Shown: positions 51,750 through 60,100 of the stretch, one piece after another | How positions within the stretch are numbered: position 1 is the first letter of the stretch | How the letters are laid out: each line of letters starts with the position of its first letter | NCBI RefSeq assembly: GCF_013386115.1 | Contig: NZ_JACAOR010000019.1 | Coordinates: forward strand, 180,254-244,253 | Direction of reading: 5' to 3' | DNA length: 64,000 nucleotides | Source of the DNA: Pseudomonas gingeri | Lineage (GTDB): Bacteria > Pseudomonadota > Gammaproteobacteria > Pseudomonadales > Pseudomonadaceae | The notes under the pieces: model-generated | What the model saw: only the letters and a program-made list of their open reading frames with translations | What the model was told of the DNA's origin: nothing | Databases searched by the model: none | Position numbers and translations under genes: made by a program

Positions 51750-52373
51750 ATGCCGCCACGCCTGACGCGCCGTGAACAACGGGCCGCGGCCCTGATCCTG
51801 GCCATGCTCGGCCTGATCGCCGGCTATTTCATCGGCATCCATTGGTGGTTCACCGCGCCGTTGCAATCGATCAGCGAGGAAATGACCACACTGCGCGCCC
51901 AGCATCAACGCTACCAGGCCCTGGAAGGCCAGCGCCCGCTATTGCAGGCGCAACTGGCCCAGGCCCGCAGCACACCGGCGAACAATGACAACCTGCTGCC
52001 GGACTCCGACGCCGGTGCCGCCACCGCGCAACTCATGCAACAGGTGGTTTCCAGGCTGCAGGCGCTGCCCCCGGAGAGCGGCGGTTGCACGATGAGCAAT
52101 CGCATGCCGGTCGCCGTCGACGAGACCGCGCCCTATCGCCAGGTCAGGGTCAGTATCAACCTCGACTGTGCCATCGAGCCCCTCGTGACCTTGCTCCACG
52201 GACTGGAAAACGGCCAGGTTTCACTGTTCGTCGAAACCCTCGGTATTCGCAAGGACGCGGTCCAGGCTCCCGCAAGCTCTCACCGCCTGGCGGTGCAACT
52301 GCAAATCAGCGCCTACCTGAACAACCCACCGGGTAAAAGCGCACCCACCCGCAAAGGGGCGCCGGCCACATGA
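51750..52373 (+). CDS. gspM: Type II secretion protein GspM
   Basis: A 207-residue bitopic protein. A short cytoplasmic start (MPPRLTRREQRAAA) and one helix (LILAMLGLIAGYFIGIHWWF) precede a coiled coil (EEMTTLRAQHQRYQALEGQR) and a ferredoxin-like domain with two Cys. It pairs with GspL. It starts 1 nt after gspL. Confidence 0.85.
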   Translation: MPPRLTRREQRAAALILAMLGLIAGYFIGIHWWFTAPLQSISEEMTTLRAQHQRYQALEGQRPLLQAQLAQARSTPANNDNLLPDSDAGAATAQLMQQVVSRLQALPPESGGCTMSNRMPVAVDETAPYRQVRVSINLDCAIEPLVTLLHGLENGQVSLFVETLGIRKDAVQAPASSHRLAVQLQISAYLNNPPGKSAPTRKGAPAT

Positions 52374-52870
52374 AGACCCCGGACAGACTCACGCTCTGGC
52401 TGGGCGTTTTCGTGACGTCGACAGCGGCCCTGTGCCTCGCCTTGTTCGAGGGACTGGGCGCGGGTGTCGAATGGTATCCCGAGCAGGTCCAGCCGCCAGC
52501 TGCAGCGCCTCCAGCCAGCGTGGCGGTCGAAGCGCCGCCACCGCTGTCGTCCTATGCCGCCATCTGGGAACGCTCGCTGTTCAACCGCGACCGCAAGCCC
52601 GACCCAGCGGCCTCGATCGCCACAGGCGAGCACGATACACAGTCGCTGGCCGGCCTTTCGCTGAACGGCGTCGCCGTCTCCGCAGCCTTGCGCCGGGCGC
52701 TGTTCAAGACCCGCGAGGGCAAGAGCCTGAGCGTCGCGGAAGGCGAAACCCTGCCCAATGGCTGGCGGGTCGAGCGGATCAGCGCGGAAAAAGTCTCGTT
52801 GAGCTTCAAGTCCACCGAGCAGGAACTGAGCATCCCCGTTTTGAAATTGCCGGCCACTGCCGTGCACTGA
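52370..52870 (+). CDS. gspC: Short GspC-like protein without PDZ domain
   Basis: A 166-residue protein with one N-terminal helix (LTLWLGVFVTSTAALCLALF), a proline-rich linker, and an HR-like domain (YAAIWERSLFNRDRKPDP, LAGLSLNGVAVSAALRRALF, SLSVAEGETLPNGWRVERIS). This fits the GspC/HxcP homology region that contacts the secretin. No PDZ or coiled coil follows. The position just before gspD agrees. It could also be called GspN by some annotators. Confidence 0.75.
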   Translation: MKTPDRLTLWLGVFVTSTAALCLALFEGLGAGVEWYPEQVQPPAAAPPASVAVEAPPPLSSYAAIWERSLFNRDRKPDPAASIATGEHDTQSLAGLSLNGVAVSAALRRALFKTREGKSLSVAEGETLPNGWRVERISAEKVSLSFKSTEQELSIPVLKLPATAVH

Positions 52871-52925
52871 GACCACCCCGGTGCCTGGCCCCTGGGTGCC
52901 GGGCACCGCACAAGGATGAATCAAT

Positions 52926-55211
52926 GTGATCGAACGCATCGCCCGTCCCTGTCTTATCGGTTTCATCCTGCTCTCGGGCTGCGTCTCGCCCGTGACCGAC
53001 GAGGTGCATGACGACCTGCTGCTCCGTCAGGGCCTGGCCGGCACCGGCGAGGATCGGGCGCGCCAGGAGGCAACCACGCTGCCAGCCGCCGTCGCCCGGA
53101 CGGCCACCCAGACGCCAGCGGCTTCCAGCTCGCCGATCATCCACGGCAGCCAGAGCCTGGTGGCCCGCGACAGCGCCCCGGTGAAAGCCCGTCCGGCGCC
53201 CACGGACGCCGCCGGGACGATGTTCAACTTCGCCGGCGTGCCGATCCAGGCGGTGGTCAACACCATCCTCGGCGATGTGCTCAAGGAGAACTACAGCATC
53301 GGCCAGGGCGTGACAGGGGATGTGACCTTCTCGACCTCCAGGCAGGTGGACAAGGCCCAGGCCTTCGCCATTCTCGAGACGCTGCTGTCCTGGACCAACA
53401 ACGCGATCATCCGCCAGGGCGACCGCTATCTGGTCCTGCCGGCCAACCAGGCGGTCGCGGGCCAGCTCACGCCCCGGCAGTCCATTCCGGAACCGGGCAG
53501 CGGCCTGAGCGCGCGTTTTTTCGTGCTGGACTACATCTCGCCACTGGAAATGCAGAAGCTGCTCAAGCCGTTTGCCCGGGAAAATGCCTTCCTGGCCGTC
53601 GACACCTCGCGCAACGTGCTGGTGATGGCCGGCACCCCGGACGAATTGAACAATTACCAGCAGACCATCAACACCTTCGACGTCAACTGGCTCAAGGGCA
53701 TGTCCATCGGGGTCTTTGGTCTCAAGCGCGCCAACGTGGGCCAATTGATGCCCGAGCTGGAGCGCCTGTTCGGTGCCCAGAGCGCGACCCCACTGGCCGG
53801 GATGCTGCGCTTCCTGCCCATCGAGCGGACCAATGCGATTGTCGTCATCTCGCCGCAACCGGAGTACCTGAACGACGTCCGCCGCTGGATCGACACCATC
53901 GACCAGGGCGGCGGCGACGAACCGCAGATGTATGTGTATGACGTGCGCAACATGAAGGCCACCGACCTGGCCCGTTACCTGCGCCAGATCTACAGCGATG
54001 AGTCGGTCACCGAGGACGCCGCGGCCCAGGTCGCCCCGGGCCTGCGCACCGTGACCCTGACCAGCAACGGTTTCGGCAACGGACCGGGCAATGCCCCTGG
54101 CAACGGTTCCGCGGGCAACTGGGGCCTGCCCGGCAATACGGGTGGCACCCAGGGCCTGCCGCCGCCCATCAGCAGCAGCGCGGATACCCGGACCTCGCCG
54201 GACAGGGCCTCGGACGACCTGCAACTGGGCCCCCCTGGGCAAACGAATGGCGGCAGGGCCCCGGTCAATGCCAACAACCCGACGAACTCGGTGCGGATCA
54301 CCGCGCAGAAAAGCAGCAACCAGTTGCTGGTGCGCAGCCGGCCCACCCAATGGGCGGAAATCCAGTCGGCCATCCAGCGACTCGACAACCCGCCGATGCA
54401 GGTGCAGATCGAAACCCGGATACTCGAAGTCGGCCTCACCGGCTCGCTGAACCTGGGTGTGCAGTGGTATCTGGGGCGCCTGGCCGGGAACTCGGCCACC
54501 AAGGGCATCGAGAACGCCTCCGGCAGCCAGGGCGCGCTGGGTCGTGGCGGCGCGGCGCTGAGTGCTACAGACTCACTGTTCTATTCGTTCGTCAGCAACA
54601 ACCTGCAAGTCGCCCTGCACGCACTGGAAACCAACGGTAATACCCGCGTCCTGTCGGCGCCCTCGCTGGTGGTCATGAACAATCAACAGGCGCAGATCCA
54701 GGTGGGCGACAACATCCCGATCAACCAGACCACCATCAACACCAACACCACCACGATCAGCACCAGCTCGGTGCAATACATCCAGACCGGGGTGATCCTC
54801 GACGTGGTGCCCCGGATCAATCCGGGTGGCCTGGTGTACCTGGATATCCAGCAGCAGGTCAGCGACGCCAGCACCACCGTCGACGCCAACGGCAACCCGA
54901 CCATCTCGACCCGCGCCGTCTCGACCCAGGTGGCGGTGCAAAGCGGCCAGACCGTCTTGCTCGGCGGCCTGATCAAGCAGAACGAAAACGGTACCGACAA
55001 CAGCGTGCCGTACCTGGGACGGATCCCCGGCCTGCACTGGCTGTTCGGCAACACCCAGCGCCAGCGTGGCCGCTCGGAACTGATCGTACTGATCACGCCC
55101 AGGGTGATCACCGGCAACAGCGAGGCACGGCAGATTACCGACGAATATCGCCAACAGTTGCAATTGATGAAGCCGATCGAGGCCAGGCCCAGGACAGGCT
55201 CCCCGCCTTGA
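52926..55211 (+). CDS. gspD: Lipoprotein secretin GspD (HxcQ-like)
   Basis: A 761-residue outer-membrane secretin starting at GTG 52926. The signal ends in a lipobox (LIGFILLSGCVSPVTDE), so it is probably self-targeting like HxcQ, needing no pilotin. N0-N3 domains follow (FNFAGVPIQAVVNTILGDVL). A Gly/Asn/Pro-rich insert occupies about residues 382-444. The secretin core shows QAQIQVGDNIPINQTTINTN and VAVQSGQTVLLGGLIKQNEN. It ends the operon. Confidence 0.93.
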   Translation: MIERIARPCLIGFILLSGCVSPVTDEVHDDLLLRQGLAGTGEDRARQEATTLPAAVARTATQTPAASSSPIIHGSQSLVARDSAPVKARPAPTDAAGTMFNFAGVPIQAVVNTILGDVLKENYSIGQGVTGDVTFSTSRQVDKAQAFAILETLLSWTNNAIIRQGDRYLVLPANQAVAGQLTPRQSIPEPGSGLSARFFVLDYISPLEMQKLLKPFARENAFLAVDTSRNVLVMAGTPDELNNYQQTINTFDVNWLKGMSIGVFGLKRANVGQLMPELERLFGAQSATPLAGMLRFLPIERTNAIVVISPQPEYLNDVRRWIDTIDQGGGDEPQMYVYDVRNMKATDLARYLRQIYSDESVTEDAAAQVAPGLRTVTLTSNGFGNGPGNAPGNGSAGNWGLPGNTGGTQGLPPPISSSADTRTSPDRASDDLQLGPPGQTNGGRAPVNANNPTNSVRITAQKSSNQLLVRSRPTQWAEIQSAIQRLDNPPMQVQIETRILEVGLTGSLNLGVQWYLGRLAGNSATKGIENASGSQGALGRGGAALSATDSLFYSFVSNNLQVALHALETNGNTRVLSAPSLVVMNNQQAQIQVGDNIPINQTTINTNTTTISTSSVQYIQTGVILDVVPRINPGGLVYLDIQQQVSDASTTVDANGNPTISTRAVSTQVAVQSGQTVLLGGLIKQNENGTDNSVPYLGRIPGLHWLFGNTQRQRGRSELIVLITPRVITGNSEARQITDEYRQQLQLMKPIEARPRTGSPP

Positions 55212-55332
55212 GTCGCGCCGGAATCTGACCATGTTGAGACACGGTTCCTGTAACGCTGATCAACCCTGCCCTATACTTGCCAGCGATTCAGGCAACACCA
55301 ATGGAATTGACCGATCATTCGAGGGAAGAGCC

Positions 55333-55788
55333 GTGAGTGCCGCACTCTGCAACAACATTGCCGCCGTGACATTCGTCAGCAAACACAAGGCGGTTTGCCA
55401 GCCGATCGCCGATCAACTGGAACTGCCGGTGGAGAACATCCTCGGCCTCGCCGCCCAGGAGAGCCAGTACGGCAGCGGGCGCATCGCCCGGGAGCTGAAC
55501 AACTATTTCTCCATGCACGCCCCGGCGCCGTTGCAGATCGGCTCGGAAGCGCCGATGGGCAATGCCCGGATCCAGGTGGCGAAGTATTCGTCCTTCCAGC
55601 AATGCGCCCAGTCCTTCGCCACCCGCTATGGCGCGGCGGTCAGGGGCAAGAAAGACCCACTGGAATTCGCCCAGACCCTGGTGAAGATCGGCTTCAACAC
55701 CGGCAACGCCGCCACGGGCGGGCGCGACGGGTTCGCCAAGTACCTGGCGCAAATCATTATCGCAGTCAAAGGACGAATGGCGTGCTGA
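55333..55788 (+). CDS. Glucosaminidase-fold peptidoglycan hydrolase, Tge2-like
   Basis: A 151-residue single-domain glucosaminidase. The family core is ENILGLAAQESQYGSGRIAR with the candidate catalytic Glu in QES, then ELNNYFSMHAP and FATRYGAAV. There is no signal peptide. GTG 55333 follows GAGGGAAGA. Its stop overlaps the next gene, a lipoprotein, by 7 nt. Size, fold and partner match the T6SS effector Tge2 with immunity Tgi2 of P. protegens; no T6SS gene is in the window. It could instead be a phage-like or T2SS-related muralytic enzyme. Confidence 0.75.
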   Translation: MSAALCNNIAAVTFVSKHKAVCQPIADQLELPVENILGLAAQESQYGSGRIARELNNYFSMHAPAPLQIGSEAPMGNARIQVAKYSSFQQCAQSFATRYGAAVRGKKDPLEFAQTLVKIGFNTGNAATGGRDGFAKYLAQIIIAVKGRMAC

Positions 55789-56252
55789 TCAAGACGACCG
55801 CTGCATGGCTGTTCACCCTGGGCCTCGCCTGCACCACCCTCTCGGCGTGCGCCGCGCAGGCCTTGCAGCCCGACCAGGTCAAACCCCAGGGCCTGAGCCG
55901 CGAACAGGCCCAGCAGGTGCTGGAAGTGGCGCTCAAGCATGAAGACTACAAACTGGGCAAGCCCGGAGTCTTTATCGACGGCGACCTGGCCGACGAAAAC
56001 GGCAACCCGCCTCATCCGGGCTATTTCGACTTCAGCCTGGGCTACAACGACCCCAAGGCCGGCGCCACCGAGTACTGGGGATTGTTCTCGGTCAGCACCA
56101 CGACCGGGGATGTCTGGGAAATCAACAGCTGCAAGCGCCTGACGGGACCTGAGCTCAAGCAACTGCAAGGTCGGATCATGAGCAGGACCGGGAAGAGCCT
56201 GGGTGATGAGAAGGTGCAGCGGGAGGGGTTGGGGTGTGATGAGGAGCCGTAG
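55782..56252 (+). CDS. Periplasmic lipoprotein, Tgi2-like immunity candidate
   Basis: A 156-residue protein beginning at GTG 55782 with AAGGA upstream. Signal peptide with lipobox (LFTLGLACTTLSACAAQ). Mature part: ALKHEDYKLGKPGVFIDGDL, then YFDFSLGYNDPKAGATEYWG and VWEINSCKRLTGPELKQLQG. It overlaps the glucosaminidase gene by 7 nt. A periplasmic location is where an inhibitor of a peptidoglycan-degrading effector must act, so immunity is the best guess. Confidence 0.7.
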   Translation: MLIKTTAAWLFTLGLACTTLSACAAQALQPDQVKPQGLSREQAQQVLEVALKHEDYKLGKPGVFIDGDLADENGNPPHPGYFDFSLGYNDPKAGATEYWGLFSVSTTTGDVWEINSCKRLTGPELKQLQGRIMSRTGKSLGDEKVQREGLGCDEEP

Positions 56253-56324
56253 CGGCTCCAGGCCAGCGGGCGGCCTGGACGGTTAATCCGAGGGTGCGAA
56301 TTAGCGACACAGGCTGCTCGCGAG

Positions 56325-56505
56325 TCATACCTGACCCGGGGCTTGCGTTTCCGATACCCAGTCTTCAATGCGCAGGCCCGGAACGCGGTCAAACTCGCGT
56401 GAATTATTTGTCACCCGAATCAATCCTTGTGAACGGGCGTGTCCGGCAATCATCTGATCGCAAGGGCCCAGCGGGGTGCCGGCTGTTGCCAGCTCCGTGA
56501 AATAG
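56325..56505 (-). pseudogene. VapC (PIN-domain toxin) C-terminal remnant
   Basis: About 60 codons matching the end of a VapC ribonuclease: ELATAGTPLGP, then DQMIAGHARSQGLIRVTNNS and REFDRVPGLRIEDW. The PIN fold's first two thirds are missing: upstream sequence turns into AAATAGGGGACAGACC and then a REP cluster. No vapB is present. The remaining Asp and TNN-EF residues alone cannot make an enzyme. Confidence 0.72.
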
Positions 56506-56540
56506 GGGACAGACCCTGAGGAATCCCCACAAATCAATTT

Positions 56541-56649
56541 GATCGCTCCCACGCTCCAGCGTGGGAGTGTCTCACTGGACGCTCTGCGTCCGCCCTTTGT
56601 GACGCAGAGCGTCACGGGCTGCATGCCCACGCAGAGCGTGGGTACGATC
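56541..56649. repeat. REP element, full-length copy
   Basis: Same plan as 3881-3987: outer dyads at 56541-56569 (CTCCCACGCT-CC-AGCGTGGGAG core) and 56621-56649 (GCCCACGCAGAGCGTGGG), and inner palindromes GGACGCTCTGCGTCC (56577-56591) and GTGACGCAGAGCGTCAC (56599-56615). It separates the VapC remnant from the orphan toxin fragment. Confidence 0.8.
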
Positions 56650-56659
56650 GAAAGGAGGC

Positions 56660-56815
56660 GCTACTGTTAATACGAGCTGGAATTTCTGCTTCCTTAGATA
56701 AATACCGAGCTCTAGCCTCTCTATCAGTTAAGTTTTTTGGCTGTGCTAGATCGTCCCACCATTTAGCATAGGATGCAGAGTCGTCTATTGCTTTTGCACC
56801 ACTAGAGAAAACCTC
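56660..56815 (-). pseudogene. Orphan CDI toxin fragment
   Basis: Read on the minus strand directly after the immunity gene, an open frame of about 52 codons runs EVFSSGAKAIDDSASYAKWW, then DDLAQPKNLTDREARARYLS and KEAEIPARINSSAS. It has no start codon and stops being sensible at the REP element. Codon use is AT-rich like the immunity gene. It looks like the front of a displaced CdiA C-terminal toxin, an orphan module as found behind many cdiI genes. Function lost or dependent on recombination. Confidence 0.6.
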
Positions 56816-57162
56816 TAGCTAGCGTAATTTTCCTTCATCAGATCAATCGCAACCTCGAGCTTTCGGCGGTTCTCAATGGAAAGGCGGCGCTCCTTATATT
56901 TATTTAAATCTAACACTTCGACTGATACGTCTTCCAAGCCACTACTTAATCGCGAGATTTCTACAGTTGCAATACGATCTAAGTCGATCAGCACCCAGTA
57001 AATATCCTCAGCCTGTTCAGGAATCCAGTTTACGATCAGAGCAAAAGACAACCAGGGAAACGCCGCTTTAAGACCAGCCAACAGCAGAGGATTAGTGCCG
57101 CCTGAAAACATCGACGCCATAGAGCTCAGCAAATCCGCTCGCACTTGGTCACGAGAGCTCAT
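56815..57162 (-). CDS. CdiI-like immunity protein candidate
   Basis: A 115-residue soluble protein (MSSRDQVRADLLSSMASMFS; LSFALIVNWIPEQAEDIYWV; LDLNKYKERRLSIENRRKLE). It overlaps the CdiA stop by 4 nt (ATGA), the standard place for the immunity gene, and its base composition is AT-rich like the toxin end. No family is recognised, as is common for immunity proteins. It should block the toxin encoded just upstream. Confidence 0.75.
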   Translation of the reverse strand: MSSRDQVRADLLSSMASMFSGGTNPLLLAGLKAAFPWLSFALIVNWIPEQAEDIYWVLIDLDRIATVEISRLSSGLEDVSVEVLDLNKYKERRLSIENRRKLEVAIDLMKENYAS

Positions 57163-60100
57163 TTGAGCACCCCTGGAAATGCTGTTACTAGATTCCCAAA
57201 TTTATCAGTCATAACAGTCATTATCGAGGTTGACTGTCCACCACTGAATTTATCCGTACCAATAGAACGCCCAACATCAACTTCGCGCACATAGCGCACA
57301 CCATCAGCACTGTCTACCATTCGTGTGACAGGTGTACTCACAACCGCTTTGCTTTGCAGAAGACCACGCAACTCAAGCTCCCCGATAGAAAACTGGCTTG
57401 CATTTACTTTGCCCGACAAGTGACGTGAAGCCAAGTGCTCCATACCATCATTAGCTAAGTTGACTCGGGACTGGACTCGATCAGGAACACCTTCCAAGGT
57501 ATTCAAAGATCCTTTTGCACCCTCTCCCGAAACCGCAACCGGCCGCCCATCAATCGAGCATGGTGCATTAGTACCAGTATTATGCACCCACGTTTTCAGC
57601 TTACCAACATAGAACGTATGTCCGATGTCGACCGTAAGGTTATACGTTTCCCCCACTGGAAGAAACAGCTCCAGAGATGTCACCCGTGTCGAAGCATTCT
57701 CACCCTCGCCATCGCTGAGCGACTGGAGCAAATCGCCCGGTTTCAGCTCTATGGCCGGAATGAAGTCCCGCCGTTCTGGTACGTAGAAGGGGTGAGACGG
57801 AGTTACTAACAGCGTTTCAGCTTCTGCCAGACCATCCGCACGGATGTTTTCCAGCTTGAGCCGATAGATCGGCTGATCGTTTCGGTAATGAGTTGCCAGA
57901 ATGGCCGCTGCAAACGGCTTCCCACCTTTATCAGGTTTACTCCAAACGATATCACCGACCTTAAGCGAATCGATTGCCCGGTCTCCCGAGGGCGTAGCAA
58001 CCATGGTACCCGCAGCGAAGCAGCACGGTCCTTTTCCTGGATTCACGCCGAAGCCATCGGCATCTTCCGAGACCCCATTACCGGTCTTCCCACCCTTGCC
58101 AATACTGGCAGTGACCTTGGTGCCCCAGCCTTCGGTCAGCAACGTATTGCCCATGTTGCTGATCATGGCGGCTCTTTCAGCCACACTCAGCTTGCGACCC
58201 GCCGCATCATCCAGCCAGGAGGTCTTGTTCTCCCACTCCTTGAGATTGGCGCTCTCGGCAGGTGTCAGCCAGCCTTCCTTGATGTACTTGGCGGTGATGA
58301 TCTGGTCATCGGTGACATAGGTATTCCCCCAAGGGTCGTACCCTTGGGCAGGTTGTGCGATCAGCCCGGGATTGCCTGCCAGCATCCCGACCATGTCATA
58401 GGAAACCTTGTTCCTGTAGAAGCTGAGCAGCTCCTGGGCGACGGGGTCATCCATGGCAATGGTGTTGGCTTGCAGGCCTTCGACGCAGGCACGGCTTTCA
58501 CACAGGTCGATCAGTTGCGAACGTTCGGCCGAGATCTTTTCAAACTTGCTGACCAGGTCGCGCTGTTTCGCTTCGGTGCAATTGCCACCGGCCTTACACG
58601 CCTTCAACTCGTTGAGCAGGCGCTCGGCGGTGGGGTGATCGAGGCTGTTGAACTTGGTGGCCTGCTGGGTTACCCAGCCCGCCACTTCCTGGTCCTTGTC
58701 AGAGCCGCCTGCTGCTGCCGCAACGGTTACGCCGATCAACTGCGAGGTCATCGCCAGCAATTGATCATGCATGTCGCCCACGAAGATCTTGTCACCGACC
58801 GATGCGACAAAGGCTTCGTTGGCACCGGCTGCCAGGGCACCGGTACGGAAGCTGCCTCCCGCCGCCTCGGCGATCAGGCCACCGACAATCGCGTGCGCGC
58901 CGACCTTGGCCGGTACACCGGTGAACTCCAGTTGCGTGCCCAGCCGGTTATAGATCGAGGCCGACAGGACATCAGCCGCCGCGCTGATGGTGGCCTGTGC
59001 CAGATTGCTCTTGAGGCTGCCACCATTGATCGCTGTGTTGGTGACCGCGCCAAAGCCCTTTTCAGCCAAGGTATAGCCGGCAAACTTGGTCAGCTCACTG
59101 GTGTTGGCAAGGTCGAAACCGTGGGTAGCCTTACTGGCGTCTTCGGCGGAGACACCGAACGCCTTGTCCAGGACCCCCGATGCAAAGCCCGCAACCAGCC
59201 CGCTTGTTACATACCCCTTGATACTTTCCGCAGAGGTTACATCCTTGAGAACCGCGCCCAGATTGCCCTTGTTGTTTATCGTACTGACAACGGACTGGAC
59301 TACGGCAGCGGTGTAGGCCGCGGACGCAGCCGCACCGATCGCTGCTGCGGTCGTCGTGCTGACGCCTACGGCTGTTGCGGCCCCGCTGGCGGTGGAACCA
59401 ACAGTCGCGGCAGTTCCCGAACCAGCGGTGATTATCGTCACGACAATGACCACCGCCAGCATCGCCCCCATGCCCATGCCGGAGTTGCTGTACTTGAAGG
59501 AGTCGTGGACCTCCTTCACACGTTGCCAATCGACGTCGCCGCGCTGCTCTGCTTCCTTGAGCCAAGCCAGTTGAGGATCTGCCTGAACCATGGCATCAAT
59601 GGTCTGGCTGACCGTCTTCTGGTCAATCTGCCTGATGTCGATATGCACGCCCTTGGCGGCAGTGATCGCCAGGTCGCCCTTGCTGATCAACTCGCTCTGG
59701 CGCAGAGTCTCGTCGGTATGCCCCTTACCCTTCGAGGAGTTCCAGGCGAGGCTGTTATTGGTCTTTTCGTGGCTCTCCTGACTCAGGTCCTTGACACCCT
59801 CGAAAGTAATGGCGCCTCCGCTCCTCAGCGTCAAGTCCGCGCCACTATCAAGCTTCGCAACTTGATAACGCTGGTCGCCACCGCTGACGAGCGTCAGGTC
59901 GCTCCCCGTGGTGATCTGGGTACCAACGTTGGTGATTTTTGTCACCTCATCATGTTTGGTCTGCTTACTCCCCCAACTACCCTTATCCTTTTTGTCATAC
60001 AGCGAGTAATCCGTGTCCTGGGCTGCCAGTACATCCAGTTTTCCAACCGCCGCAAGATAGGCTTCGTTACCGGCATTGATCCGGCTCGAGACCAGAGCCA

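Noticed and set aside
55333..56252. Prophage lysis cassette
   Set aside because: No holin, spanin or other phage gene is near. The partner is a lipoprotein, which fits effector-immunity better.
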